The notes beneath the pieces are model-generated. The model did no database searches. It saw only the letters and a program-made list of their open reading frames with translations, and was not told the origin of the DNA. A stretch of 64,000 nucleotides of DNA from Epiperipatus broadwayi (taxonomy: Eukaryota > Onychophora > Udeonychophora > Euonychophora > Peripatidae), in contig JAQFVV010012446.1 in assembly GCA_028023455.1 (NCBI GenBank), positions 4,157,501 to 4,221,500 on the forward strand, written 5' to 3'. Positions 23,125-34,839 of the stretch are shown in pieces. Position 1 is the stretch's first letter; the number at the start of each line of letters is the position of its first letter. Position numbers and translations under genes: made by a program.

Positions 23125-24050
23125 TACAGCAAAATAAAGTGGTGAATTTGGTAATATTAAAGTATTCTACTTTGCAAATTTTTTATTATGTAATGATTTT
23201 GAAATCTAATTAAAAAACTGATTATAAATCAAATAAAAGTTGTTGTTTTTTAAATTATGTTATTGAAGCAATATTGACAAAGACAATTTTTAGATTTTCT
23301 GTTCATATCAAAAAATATGAGAATGCCCATGAGCAACCTGCCGGTAAAAATTGATTAGCTAACATTTAACAAAGAAAAGTCCAGCCAAGATATTAAGTTT
23401 ATTTGAACAAAGTGAGAGATAATAATATATCAAGTTTTTATTATATTTGATTATGACATTCACTATTTTAAAGAAAATGATTTACTTTAACAGCATGGTC
23501 AAATAAGACAATAACAAAAAAATCGATCTTTTTAGCAAAATGTTTTTAACTCAAATTTGCATCAGGTAAAGGTAGGCTATCATTTATTTTTTTATCACAA
23601 ATGAAAGCCACACTATATTGTAATATTCATTATGAGCATACCAGTGCTCATTTGGTCTACATAGATTAACTAAGGAGACATCCTCTGGATAATATTAACC
23701 AGATATCCATTTACCAGACAATGATTGTGGCTTCCTAAGTTATCTGTGGAGTATGAACCTGAAAAAAATTTTTCTGTGTATTTGTGACTTGATAAAATGT
23801 TCATGATTTACCAATCTTGGACTCACTGCCAGTTTTTAGACATGATATTAGATGAGCTATTTGCTATACAACAAGACAGTCATTGAGTTTTTAAAATAAA
23901 AATTAATATATTTTAACCATATAAAAGCTTGGTAATTTTTATGATGTTACTCTAAGTATTGAAATATGGCAGTGACAATAAGATATTACTATCTAGTCAT
24001 AGTAACTTGCAATCTTAATTTACCTTTAGAGGTAGAGAACATTCATGTTT
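23125..24050. other. AT-rich DNA, no supported gene
   Basis: Short words near 23630-23700 resemble other repeats, but I cannot define an element. Confidence 0.3.
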
Positions 24051-24054
24051 CAAA

Positions 24055-25085
24055 TAAAAGCAGTAGCAAAAATTTCCACAGCATAGAGCTACCTATTGCA
24101 AGCTGTAGTAATTAATAGATACTAGAAGGTCACACATCATAATCCCTATCCCCTGTCTACCTATCCAATATTCCCCAGACTAATTTCTAGGTTTGATTGA
24201 AAATAGTATTGTGTTTTCAGTTTGGATTAATAGCTTTAAAGTTAATCATATATTGGTGGATTTTGGAAGAATGCATCACATCCAAAGAGCCAGGTGCTTT
24301 GATTCCATATCCAAGACTCCTCCTCACTGATATGCTAGAAACTAAATAGGTAGGCACTGGATAGGGATTATGATGCACAAACCTTCTAGCATCTTTTGAT
24401 TACTACAAATTTTCACTAGGTGGCATTACCGTGTGGTAAATGTGCTGTTTTAACAGCTTGTGTACGCTTAAGAAAAAAGTGATCATGTGACTTTCAAATA
24501 TGTATATATATATATATATTAAACCACCAAACATCACATGGTCACTATTTCTTATGATAGCACATAACTGTTATTAAAACAAGCAAAACTCTCCATACAG
24601 TAGTGCCACACAGTGTCAACAAGAGTTTTGCCTGTTTTAATAACAATTATGTGCTAGCATAAGAAATAGAGATCATGTGATGTTTAGTGGTTTAGCACCA
24701 ATCCTGCCTAATAGGATACTGGTGGTTATGGTTGTAGGATAGTCGTCGCTAGAACCAAAGACACCAAAATGTATGGGTACTGAACTGCGTTCAGACCCAT
24801 ATGACCATATAAGCTATTGAGCTTAGATTGAAAATATTATTGTGTTTTCAATTTTATTCTCATAGTTTTGTAGTTAAGTAGAGATAAAGGTAGCTGCTGG
24901 AGGGTGCATTAGATCCTAAGATCTAGGTGCAGCTCCTCAGTGACAAAGGCCACAAGCCAGAAACTAGTTGGATATTGGATGAGTAGGTACTAAATAGGGA
25001 TTTTATACACAAGTCTTTTGGCATCCATTGATTACTCTGGTTGGCACTGAGTGGCTCTACTGTATGGAGAATATATATATATCCC
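24055..25085. mobile_element. Rep-A cluster 1 (ribozyme-bearing repeat family)
   Basis: Several inverted and direct partial copies. Landmarks of the family: AGCGCCACCTAGTGCAAGCT at the end, AATCAATAGATGCTAGAAGG, ATAATCCCTATCCA, TACTCATCCAATAT, a hammerhead core, and GATCATGTGATGTTTA at the other end. Degenerate cores occur at 24323-24350 (+) and 24934-24971 (+); the latter keeps stem II GGC/GCC and GAAACTAG. A hairpin at 24515-24690 pairs two copies of the CATCACATGATCACTATTTC end. No protein. Confidence 0.75.
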
Positions 25086-25089
25086 ACCT

Positions 25090-25195
25090 GTACTGTTAAA
25101 AGGAGGTTGCCTTGACAACAGCTTGAGATTGTTGTTTGTTATCTGTATTGAGATTGTCTAAGTGTTGACTGGTTTCTAATGGTTTTATATATATA
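25090..25195. repeat. Fragment of the GGTTGCCTTGACAACAG family
   Basis: GGTTGCCTTGACAACAGCTT and GAGATTGT match the array at 61119-61455 and the hairpin at 826-902. GACTGGTTTCTAATGGTT (25157-25174) is the complement of a GAAACCAGTC word, which is the helix III region of the hammerhead at 34854. Confidence 0.5.
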
Positions 25196-25199
25196 GTAG

Positions 25200-25730
25200 G
25201 GAGGGAGGGAGATTATTTATCTTTGAGTTTTTGGCATGTTATCATCTCACTAAATAAATATTAACATTTATAAAGTAAATAACTTTTTTTAAAAGTATTA
25301 TTTATATATAAGCAGAACCTTATTGATTTAAAAACTGTTTAACGTAAAATATTGCTTTTCATGAAAAGAAATATCAATTCACCATCTAAATAGATTTAAA
25401 TATATATTCATGTTATGAAATATTAACTGAAATAAAAGTTGGTTTGTATTCTCACATAAAAATGTATTCTTATTAATGATAATTTTTTTAACATATTTTT
25501 ATTGAGAATATAAATAATCATGTTAAAAAGCTAAAGGAATTTCAATTAACGTTAAACATCTTTGTAGCATTTGTAATGTAGATTATATGGTTTTACGTGC
25601 AGATTCACAAAAAGCAAGTGAAAAAATATTTAAGTTGACTGTTTTTGGAGAGTTTGGGGGATAAATATCGATAAACTAAGATTATGGTGGTGGGTAAATA
25701 ACAAATGAAAGAATGATTAATTTTATGAAC
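25200..25730. other. AT-rich DNA, no supported feature
   Basis: No frame or repeat is recognised. Confidence 0.4.
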
Positions 25731-25764
25731 AACTTTGATGGAAGTTAAGGAATTTTGTTGCTTA

Positions 25765-26420
25765 AATAATACTTTTAAGACAGGCTATAACCTGTATCAA
25801 ATGCACCTTGAAATTTTTATAATAGTCAAGCAATATCTTTATTTTGCTGATAGAGGGACTTCTCAAACCATGACCCAAGATAGTGACTTTTATAAAGATA
25901 AGAGCGGCTGTCTTATCTTTGACCTAATTTTCCACTTATACAGGCCAATCTGAAGCATCTTGATTTGGGAGCATGAAGCTGTTGTTCTCTTCACTGTTTA
26001 AGTACACTTCCTGTGCACTTAATAAATAATTATAACTTTGCAATAGCGTATATATTTCCAGTATAAAGATCATAATATTAATTTGTTGTAAATCGCAAGA
26101 TTTCATGAATGTTAATTTATATAAGAAATAGTGAATTTAAACAGTGGAGAGAACAACAGCTTCACGCTCCCAAATCAAGATGCTTCAGATAGGCCTATAT
26201 AAGTGGAAAGTTATGTTAAAGATAAGATGGCCACTCTTATTTTTATAAAAGTTGCTATTTTGGGTCATGGTTTGAGAGATTGTTCTATCATCAAAATAAA
26301 GATATTACTTGACTATAATAAACATTTCAAGGCGCATTTGATACAGGTTATAGCCTGTCTTAAAAGTATTTACATGTACTTCCTGTGCACTTAATAAATA
26401 ATTATAACTTTACTAAATAA
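25765..26420. repeat. Foldback element (family C)
   Basis: Arms of about 240 bases: 25770-26000 pairs with 26140-26375, beginning with AAGACAGGCTATAACCTGTA and its complement. The sequence CTTCCTGTGCACTTAATAAA plus TAATTATAACTT occurs directly at 26006-26041 and 26380-26415. The right half shares TTGTAAATCG, AAGATTTC, AGCTTCACGCTC and GCTTCAG with 29225-29600. Frames at 25735-25953 and 26203-26394 lie in the two arms and are not related proteins, so they are not called. Confidence 0.7.
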
Positions 26421-26424
26421 TGTG

Positions 26425-27095
26425 ATTTAGTAATGATAGTAGATATCTAGTTGAGATTAAAAGAAAAATAATATTGATGAAACAGTCTTCAAAATAAAAA
26501 GACATTATTACTGAATAAACATGTTAATCTTAGAAATATATGTTAGAAGCTTTACTTATAGAATACAGACAAATGGATAATAGACTTGGTATTTGGAAAA
26601 GCAAGAAGACATATGATTAGAAAAAAATAATATTTTATAGAACGTTAACTAAAATTAATTGAACTTAAAAGGAACTAATGATCAGATATTAAGAAAAATC
26701 TGTACATTAAGAATACTTTTGAACTTAATAAGACTGAGGAAAATAAAGTCCTGGATACATATTTTGAAAAGTGATATTTTCTATAAAATATTTTGGAGAT
26801 AAAGCTTTGGGAAGAAGATATGAAGGATAGGTTAAAGATGTCTTAATTTAAAAATGGGGTCAGTGAATTTTGGAAATAGTTCATATGCATGTATGAAAAG
26901 AAAGGCTGGGTTTAGCAATAATTTTAGAAACAATGGGAAATTAACTCATTTAAAGAATTAGTAGCTTGGTTTGACCATTTTGTATTCCCATTACAAGCAA
27001 AACTTTATAAAAATGAATTCCAAATTGTAATTATTGCTTTTAAGAATTAAACAATAGATTATTATATAAGAAGAAGATAGTAGCCACTCTGTTCA
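26425..27095. other. AT-rich DNA, no supported gene
   Basis: A-rich on the plus strand, with scattered Lys/Glu/Leu-type fragments. No firm motif. Confidence 0.3.
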
Positions 27096-27099
27096 AACA

Positions 27100-27415
27100 G
27101 TAATGCCCTGCAAAGACATATTAATCAATGGATGCTAGAACGTTTTTCTATCAAAATCTCTGTCTAGTGTCACTTTATCTGACTTCCCCACACTATTCTC
27201 TAGCTTGTGACTTCATCTGTGAGGAACCTTGCATCTGAGAGCACTGCACATAAATCCTTGGATTTAATGTACTAGATATGCATTATTAGATAGGAATTTT
27301 GATGCACTAACCTTCTTGCATTTCACTGATTACTCTGGCTTGCACTGGGTGGCACTAATTTACTGTTTTAACAGTTTGTATGCGTGTAAAATATAGTGAT
27401 CATGTGATGCTTAAA
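27100..27415. mobile_element. Rep-A copies (partial, inverted)
   Basis: Holds the words ATCAATGGATGCTAGAACG, CACTGGGTGGCACT and GATCATGTGATG. A minus-strand core at 27195-27230 (ACAGATGA, stem, GAGAA, TAGTG) is a decayed hammerhead. Confidence 0.6.
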
Positions 27416-27419
27416 AAAA

Positions 27420-27755
27420 AGATGGAAGTTTAAAAATTAATTGCTGAGAAAGTTTGGAATTACCCTGAAACATTCGTTTTGTCATATGTTTTAAAGAATC
27501 ATAAAATATAAAATAGAAACAGCATATGGTTAGAGACAATTTAAAATTGACAGATATTATTCCAGAATGGGAAAAAGTGACTACATTAAAATTATCATAA
27601 TAAAATGGATTCGAAAATTTCAGAATTGAAATTTATAACTTATATTGTAAAGGAAACAGGGGAAGGGACTGCGTCTTATGAAAAGAAAATCTGCAGAGAA
27701 GTGTGGATGACCTCGAATATTTTTTTCCTAAATGAATATTTTAATGTATGAATTT
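27420..27755. other. AT-rich DNA, no supported feature
   Basis: No gene or repeat is recognised. Confidence 0.4.
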
Positions 27756-27756
27756 T

Positions 27757-27962
27757 TCTCTACAGTACAGGCTTTTTCATACCTGCACTCCAATATGTAA
27801 TATATATGGGGTTTGAACTCAGACTTTCACACGACCCTTAACTATCCACGCTATCTCATACTTCTTTTCGACATGTGTGTGATCAAGTGTGTCAGCAGTA
27901 TGAGATAGCGTGGATAGTTGGAGGTTGTGTGAAAGTCTGAGTTCAAACTCCCTATATATTAA
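27757..27962. repeat. Inverted pair of SINE-3 copies
   Basis: A minus-strand copy (27757-27866) joins a plus-strand copy (27867-27962) head to head at the TGTGTGTGATCAAGTGTG region. The arms are over 90% alike, so the transcript could fold into a hairpin of about 95 pairs. B box words GAGTTCAAAC and their complement are in both. Confidence 0.8.
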
Positions 27963-28154
27963 ATGAATATTGTAATAGGATAAACAACTATATTATTAAA
28001 AATATATTTATCTGTTACAATTGTAATGTATAGATTGTCTTTCTATAAACCGATATATACATATTTGAATTTCACTCATACTTTAATTTAAAAATTTACT
28101 AATGGTTTAACTTTAGGATAATTGTGGTCACACTCTATTTCAATTAAATTGGAT

Positions 28155-28255
28155 GCCTGTAGTGATTTGGTGTAATAATAAAATGGCAAATTTTGGAGCT
28201 TATGGTCCTCGAATTGCGGTCATCTCTTCCATTTCCGGTGCTCGAGGCATTCGAT
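28155..28255 (+). repeat. SINE-4 copy (tRNA-like)
   Basis: GATTTGGTGTAATAATAAAA, TTTGGAGCTTATGGTCC, B-box-like CTCGAATTGC, then CATTTCCGGTGCTCGAGG, the same order as 14710-14795 read on the other strand. A 32-codon frame starting at 28183 is contained in it and is not a gene. Confidence 0.55.
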
Positions 28256-28259
28256 TATT

Positions 28260-29080
28260 ATTATTTTTATTAAATTGAATTTTTTTTCCCTGATGCAATA
28301 AAGTATTAAAAAAAAGAAGAAAGAATACTTAATACTAATTAAGTTGCATGATTAATCTCATGAGAATTGTTATAATTATCTTCTTTTAATTAGTATAAAC
28401 AAATATTAATTAAAAAACCTTAGCATTCATGTCGTGGCTTTATATGTAATGTTATTTGTTTTCTGTGACTTTAATTTCATTTAGTGCATTTATTTTTGTT
28501 TAATTTATACATTTTTAAATAAATACAGCACCGTTTAATTTTTAGATTTACTTTGCATAATGTATTAATATTATTCATGTGGGAATTTGTTTTTGTTTTT
28601 TATAATTAAAGCATTACTTTGTCTAATCTCAACATTGTAATATTTGTGCTATATTTTGACTTTGTGCTTTTAATGATGTAGAATTCTGTTTTACCGATAC
28701 TTTCCTTAACGTGAAGATAACGCTTTGTTGTGTGACATAGTTTTTATGACGATATTGCTTTCAGAAGTCGTGAGTGTGATCTGTAAATCTCATACCTCTT
28801 GAAAGGTAATTTATTTGTAAGATACGATTGATCATTAGGGATCTAGCGAGTTGAGACAGGCTCTAATCTTTCTATTGATCTGATTTATTTTCACTACTTT
28901 AAATATTTGATTAATGTTTATAAAACCTTCTTCTCCCGATTGGTAGGTAGGGAGAAAACTTTTTTTTCTTCTGGAGGATGAGATTTTTTAAATACAGTAT
29001 ATACATGTAAAAAACCAACAACAAACTAATATATATTTCAGTTGCAACAACAAAAATTCAGCGATATTTTTTTCATTTTA
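28260..29080. other. AT-rich DNA with a slightly GC-richer block (28680-28860)
   Basis: The block includes TTGCTTTCAG followed 41 bases later by GAAAGGTAATTT, which would fit a small exon with acceptor and donor sites. There is no coding or transcript evidence, so I do not call it. Confidence 0.25.
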
Positions 29081-29147
29081 GACTAGTTACGCTGTAGCAA
29101 ATACAGCGTGTGTGTATATATACATAACGAAAGAACATCATGCCGTT

Positions 29148-29279
29148 ATGGCTGGCGCATCCGTTTTGTATGATTATGACCTTGAACCCAGTCCAGATAA
29201 AGCTCGGAAATTTATCCCGGTTGAAATTACAAACAGCCTTAGTAAATATTACTTACGTAATCAATGTGCGTTTAAATAA
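29148..29279 (+). CDS. Possible short exon or ORF, 43 codons (doubtful)
   Basis: From the second ATG (context TTATGG) the frame reads MAGASVLYDYDLEPSPDKAR, then KFIPVEITNS and LSKYY, ending at TAA. Its amino-acid mix (D, E, P, K, varied codons) is unlike the F/I/K/N noise of neighbouring frames. A good splice acceptor (TTTTTTTCATTTTAG) ends at 29081, and donor-like GTAAAT (29242) and GTAATC (29257) lie inside. Against it, the 3' third (from about 29225) aligns with repeat family C at 26350-26410, and part recurs at 29574-29600. I recognise no family. It could be a first coding exon ending near 29241, or a mobile-element fragment. Confidence 0.22.
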   Translation: MAGASVLYDYDLEPSPDKARKFIPVEITNSLSKYYLRNQCAFK

Positions 29280-29605
29280 ATTTATAATTACTACTTTAAA
29301 TTATCGTAATAGATTTCTAACTATAAGATCTTTCCATTGACTCGTTGTAAATCGAAAGATTTCGCGAGTATTAATTTGTAATAAGAAATGTGGACTTAAT
29401 CAGTGAAGTATTGAATAGCTTCACGCTCTCAGATCTAACCGCTTCAGCTTCACCTATTTCTATAGAAAGTAGGTTGAAGTAAAGAAGGGTTCCCCTCTTT
29501 TCTTCCAAAACCTAAGCTTGTGGTTAAGACCTGTAGAGGTCCCTATTATCGAATTTTTACGCGCACATTCTTGAGGTTACAGCCTTAGTAAATATTACAA
29601 ACGAG
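29225..29605 (+). repeat. Repeat family C, second locus
   Basis: It shares with 26010-26200 and 26350-26410 the ordered words CAGCCTTAGTAAATATTAC, GTTGTAAATCG, AAGATTTC, AGCTTCACGCTCTCAGATC and GCTTCAG. The word ACAGCCTTAGTAAATATTAC occurs twice in direct orientation (29233 and 29579). Confidence 0.55.
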
Positions 29606-29609
29606 TTTT

Positions 29610-31050
29610 AAGTTAATTTCTTTAGATTAGTGTTAATGCATTATTCTGACTATATATATAACATAAAAATATAACTAATATAATTTTTTTTTCCATTTGG
29701 TGGAAGGATATCATATTTCTACAGGCATTGCACCAATTATTAAACCTTCACTGTATCTGCTATTCCTGTAAAACGGTAATTGGTATGAAATGAAGCCCAA
29801 GAGCTTATTTATATTTTGATTTTATTATTGGTTATTTTAAATAGTCTTTTCATAACTCAGTACACCATTAGAAATGATTGAAAATTGTTTGAATCAGTCC
29901 TAGAAATCCTTCAGTGGAATCATCTGCAGAAACTTTATCACAAGCTTCCAAAGTTCCTGAATTGAACCACAATGAGCTTCTTTCATGGACTTTAATTTTG
30001 GAAAAAGTCGGCCAGGGCTAAATCGAGGGAATAGGATACCCACTCAAAGCATAACAATGGTTTTTTTGCCAAAAAAATATGCATCATTTTCACACCATAT
30101 ATATTGAAAGAAAGGGTTTTTAAAGTGTTCAAAAGTATTACAAAATTAATAAACTATGGTCTAATATTATGGTTTGCAATATATGTAAAAGATATTTTGC
30201 GGGTTCATCCGTGTTAAAAATTTAAATATTTATATACTGACGGTTCGACTTGATCACACAAGTCATCTACTGGGTGATAAAAGTTAGAAAGACGGTTGTA
30301 GAGGTGCTACAATATATATATATTAGTTTTATATTGATTACATGCATTTTATTTATATCAATTGCTTCCTCCCCCTTCTCTTTTATATGTGAATTCATGT
30401 ATACATTTATGTAATGATACATTTAATTTTCATTAAAAAACAGTCAGCACTTAGATAATCCCAATATCAATAACAATCAACAATTTCAAACTGTTGTCAA
30501 ACAACCTTCTATATAGACACTAAATTTTATATTAAATTTAATAAGGTATAATATATTATTCTTAAAAAATTTAAGAAGCACAGAAAGTTGTTTACTTTCA
30601 TAACTTTCTCACAAACTGCTTACATTATTAATAGCTTTTTTTTTTTTTGCTCTGGAAGATGTGAAATCAGGAAGCATACCTATTCTTTTTTATTTTTTAA
30701 AAGTTATAAATTCTGAGTATTTTCTGATGTTGTAAGGAGGACATGGTAACACTGTTCGAAATATGACACAGCCAAGAAATATGTTATCAATAGCAGGAAT
30801 CCTATGCACTATGATCTCGGAAAAAAATATTAAGGGGTGAAATAATAAATTTTTAGTAGATATACAACAGAGCCACAAACTAAGTTATATCTAACTACAT
30901 GACTGCAGTCACACACTAGCTAAAGAAAAGTGTAAATGAAAAAAATAAAGATTCACAAATTTATCATATTCAAATAGCCTTTTTTCCTATGAGCAATGAA
31001 CACTATATCCATACATTATTATTTGCCTGAAGGGTTTGTGATAATTGCAT
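29610..31050. other. AT-rich DNA, no supported gene
   Basis: On the minus strand 29850-30080 has a moderately coding-like stretch (KIKVHERSSLWFNSG, then EACDKVSADDSTEGF), interrupted by stops. It might be a transposase remnant, but no catalytic motif is visible. A fragment at 30440-30510 matches the CAACAATCTCAA family of 61 kb. The minus frame 30690-30878 is unrecognised. Confidence 0.3.
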
Positions 31051-31057
31051 ATTATTA

Positions 31058-31385
31058 GATGTGATATGTTGGACTATTTCCATCATCTACGAGTGAATGT
31101 TTAATGTATAGGTTAGAGAGTTTGCCTCAAATTCGATATTCAAGAATCTAAAGGTGTGAGTTCGACTTCTATGCAAGTAGTGTCACTGTGTATATCAGGC
31201 CAGCAACACCTGAAGAAGAGTGTAGTATAATACTACTTGAAATGTGTAATTACTAATCCATGTTGTCTATTTGTGTATTATTGCTAACAAGCTGTTTGTA
31301 TTTAGAAAGTTTAAATAAAGTTTAAAATTTTCTATACATTCAACATTCACTCATAGATGATGGAAATACTCCAACATATCACATC
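31058..31385 (+). mobile_element. TIR-bearing tRNA-like element (SINE-2 family), complete copy
   Basis: Terminal inverted repeats of about 54 bases (GATGTGATATGTTGGACTAT at the left, its near complement ending CCAACATATCACATC at the right) enclose a tRNA-like block (GGTTAGAGAGTTTGCC, then B-box-like GAGTTCGACTTC, 31119-31175). Next come AGGCCAGCAACACCTGAAGA (31197-31216), a hairpin GTAGTA/TACTAC and GAAAT (31239-31243), a hammerhead-like layout, and a GTTTAAATAAAGTTT tail. A polymerase III-type head with inverted termini is unusual. Family members: 1681-2344, 17560-17755, 56775-57390. Confidence 0.72.
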
Positions 31386-31389
31386 CATA

Positions 31390-32355
31390 CATTAGTATGT
31401 TTATTAATAAAATTTATTTGATTTATGTCAGAAACAAGTACATTTCAATCTTCTTTTATTATCCTTTCCAAATTGGATGTGTAATATTTCACTTAATAAA
31501 ATATTTTACAAGAATAACGCTAAAAGTTTTATAAAATTTTAAAACTCGTTTAAAGTTAATACTGACTTTAAAAATATTAAAATTATTAGACATTATTGTA
31601 ATTTCTGGATAAAAAGAGATTAGTTTATTATGTTTCTACAAGAGAAAAATGTTATTGACAAAAAAAAAGAATATAACTCAGACCATATTTAGTTTTGATG
31701 AATATCAGACATTTCATTATTTACTTTTGTTAAGGAAGAAAAATTGGTTATAATAAGTATTCTTTTTTTATTCTTATTTTTTTCATAAAACGGATGAGTA
31801 AATATACATTCAGTAAAATACATGTGAATATGTCCTCTCAATTTATGATAACTATATTATTATTTTTTAAAAATTTTGTTTATACCATAATTTTAACTTA
31901 TATATACATGCATATTATACATATAAAAAGTGTGTGATATATCAGGTTGATTCTTTGTAGTGTGTCATTCGCATGTCACAGCTGATTCCTTGAAATTTTT
32001 TTTTTAATTGCATGAAAACTATAAGCATGACATCAACAGAAATCCCAGTATTCATTGCTGCTTGATTCCATCTTTAAAATAATGTATCACAATTTAAAAT
32101 CGATAAAATTTGAATTTTTTATTAATATTTGTATTAGATAGGTGCATTTAATTTTTTTATTTTCTGGTCAATTTACTAGTTTGCATGGGGTGATAAAGGC
32201 AGAAAATCTTTATTGTATTTATAAGTTAATATAATGGATTAAAAATATGCTGATAATTTGGATATGAAGGCCTTCAATGTGATAAACGTAATCGCGGAAT
32301 ATCGTAAGTTATTAATTTTAATTTTTTAATTACTTGAATATTTTTAATTTTTTAA
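31390..32355. other. AT-rich DNA, no supported feature
   Basis: No repeat or coding signal is recognised. Confidence 0.4.
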
Positions 32356-32360
32356 AATTA

Positions 32361-32512
32361 TTAGATAAATGGTATATCAATTTGTTTGCATTTGTATTGG
32401 TGTGTGTGTGGTATATAAATTATATAATATTAAATTATTTGATAAATGGTATATCAATTTGTTTGCATTTGTATTGGTGTGTGTGTAGTATATAAATTAT
32501 ATATTAAATCAT
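32361..32512. repeat. Tandem duplication, period 77 bp
   Basis: GATAAATGGTATATCAATTT, GTTTGCATTTGTATTGG and a TG run occur at 32364 and again at 32441, almost identical. A recent duplication. Confidence 0.9.
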
Positions 32513-32632
32513 TTATGCTCTTTATTATACAGTATATAAATTTGTATTCAAATATAACAAAAATGCTTTTTGTACAGTGTAATGTTGGGTCTCTGATCCA
32601 AGTTAATTCTCAGAAGATTTAATAATGTATTA

Positions 32633-32940
32633 AAGGGGTCCCCAACCCTATGCCCACAGGCACCATGGTGCCCGCAGACCATTTTACGTGTGCCCGCCGC
32701 TATCCGAACATGATAAAAAATTATTTATCTGATACAAATAAATTTAATTTTTAAGATGTCTTATAAATTATTGTATTATATTGTAATCATATTGTAGGTC
32801 ATACTATACTTTTACAGCATAAAAGGGTCTATCATTAATAATATCCAACTATAAATTTACATTGAAAAAATAAATGGTGCCCACCACCTGGCCAGTATTA
32901 TAGGATGTGCTCTTAAGTGCAAAAAGGTTGGGGACTGCTG
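32633..32940. mobile_element. hAT-type MITE, copy 1
   Basis: 308 bp with inverted ends (AAGGGGTCCCCAACC at the left, GGTTGGGGACTGCTG at the right) and an 8-bp target-site duplication ATGTATTA at 32625-32632 and 32941-32948. The CAGGGGTCCCCAACC-like terminus and 8-bp duplication are those of hAT superfamily non-autonomous elements. The interior is AT-rich and non-coding. The second copy is at 52980-53340. Confidence 0.9.
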
Positions 32941-32949
32941 ATGTATTAG

Positions 32950-34250
32950 TATGTTTATATTTGTATTGGTGTGTTTTCTCTTGCATGTTTGTATAAAAAG
33001 TAATGATTTACATATAGATAGCAGTGCAATGTAAATTTTAAAAACTGATAATTAAATGTATAGAAAGATTGCACTTGATAAAGCAATCACAAAATTTACT
33101 GCGCATAGTACCATGTGAAAATATAAACACTTAAAACCAATAAAGAGAGATTTCAAATGGTGTGTCTGTAGTGGTAGCCACAATGGTTATGCATCTACCA
33201 TCTGGGATTGTACGCAGGCAAAGAATCAAATTCTGATTCTTGCCTATGCCTTGATCCTCATGCTGTGGAGTCAGTAGTTTTGCCACATCTTGCATCACAT
33301 TATTTTCAAGTCTATAGCTAACATATGAATTATATACAAATAAATTACAACTATGTGGGACAATAAATATAACAAGATAGCATCACTGGTGTGCATAAAG
33401 AATATAAACGTCACTGATGTACACAAAAAAATATAAAATGAAGAGATGAAACTCATTTTATCAGAGATACAGACAGTAGCCTACAATTTCCAGTTTTAGA
33501 TAGACAGGAAGCCATTTGCTAAGATGACAAATGCATATCCATCTTTTGGAAATGATTTGTTTTGTATCTTTTATTAGGAGGAATCTTTTTCGTATAGACA
33601 CATATGATATTTGTCAACTTTTGGGGTACAAGATAAAAATGAAGAATTCTCATGCGAATACTTTTGGAGATTCTGAAGCTATGGATTATCTCAGGTAAGA
33701 AGTATAATATATGATTTGAAAGAAAATTTTGTGAGGAATACAAAGAAATTATCAATGAAGATGTAATTTAATCTTAGTTAATGATGAATTAGAAATTATG
33801 AACAAACAAAGTAATAATTATGTTGGATATTGAAATTTTTATTTTTTTCTTATTTTTTAAATGGTTATCACTATTTGTCTTAGCCTTATTGTTTTCCTTA
33901 CTTTTTCTAGCTTCTATCAATGTAAAGTTTTTTTGCTCTAACATTATTAAAACTGAAGTTATTGTGAAAATTGTGTCTCAAGTCAGTTTTTAAAAAAAAT
34001 TCAATATGGTGCCTGGAGAATCAACGAGATATATATGAGTATATGAGTGTACATGTTGAAAAGCATTGTACACTTACAGTTCAATAAACAATACATATTA
34101 TAATCGAATCCCTATTTATCATCAAAATGTAAGTTATTATATGCTATATACATTTAAACATAAGAAAAGCTTATAACAAAATATAACATAGGTCATAGCT
34201 CCACTGTACATAAAATTCCCATTTAGTTATAATCTTTGAATAAAGACATC
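32950..34250. other. AT-rich DNA, mostly unassigned
   Basis: A possible SINE-4-like block lies at 33165-33290 (GTAGTGGTAGCCACAATGG, GAATCAAATTCTGATTC). The minus frame 33519-33755 has no recognised motif. Confidence 0.3.
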
Positions 34251-34268
34251 AGAAAAAGACAAATGATC

Positions 34269-34469
34269 TCAAAATATACTCCATAGTAAACTAACATTCT
34301 TCAATTGGCTGAGGTCTGTCATTTTTTCAGTATTTATCAATGCCAATTTATGAGGGGTTACCCAAAAGTAATCAAAATCTTTCTTTGGAAAGTGAGCACA
34401 TTGTAGGGCATGCTTCTGCTTTTTGTTGTGCTTGAAAGGGTCCCCCTGAACCAATCTTCCAACTGTCAT
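34269..34469 (-). other. Unrecognised 66-codon ORF
   Basis: Minus-strand frame with MTVGRLVQGDPFKHNKKQKH, then ALQCAHFPKKDFDYFWVTPH and KLALINTEKM. It has a more protein-like mix than the surrounding frames and G+C slightly above background. I do not recognise a family and see no flanking exon signals. It may be a fragment of a mobile-element protein. Confidence 0.2.
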
Positions 34470-34839
34470 AATTGAGCTAAGTCATGTTATAGCTTAGTAA
34501 ATATTTTATGTGAAATTCAGGGGAAATAGTAGTAATGTGTGAGGTGGGCTTGAAACAAAAGAGCACAGTTTGTGGTTCAACTGTATTTTCAAAGTCTATT
34601 TCAATTATCCTTTAGTAGAGTTATGGACATGTTTAATTTATAGTTGCAAGGAAATCAAATAATACATCACATGATTTAATTTTAAAAGCTTGTACTACAA
34701 ATATTATATAATGAGCATTAATTGCTCTTAACGAATTTTTCCAAATATGCTATATGGCTATTTAAGTTAGATAGCTGGATTTGAAGACATATAGATGTCT
34801 GAAATTTTCAGATTTTCTACCTAATAGTTAACTATTAGA

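Noticed and set aside
28183-28281. 32-codon GC-richer ORF (MANFGAYGPR...) that looked like an exon
   Set aside because: The block aligns in order with SINE-4 copies on either strand, including the GCTCGAG / GTGCCGG words.
28690-28806. Possible 5' UTR exon with acceptor TTGCTTTCAG and donor AAAGGTAATT
   Set aside because: Splice-like words are common in AT-rich DNA and there is no coding or repeat support.
29850-30080. Possible transposase remnant on the minus strand
   Set aside because: A few protein-like fragments only, with stops and no catalytic triad or terminal repeats visible.
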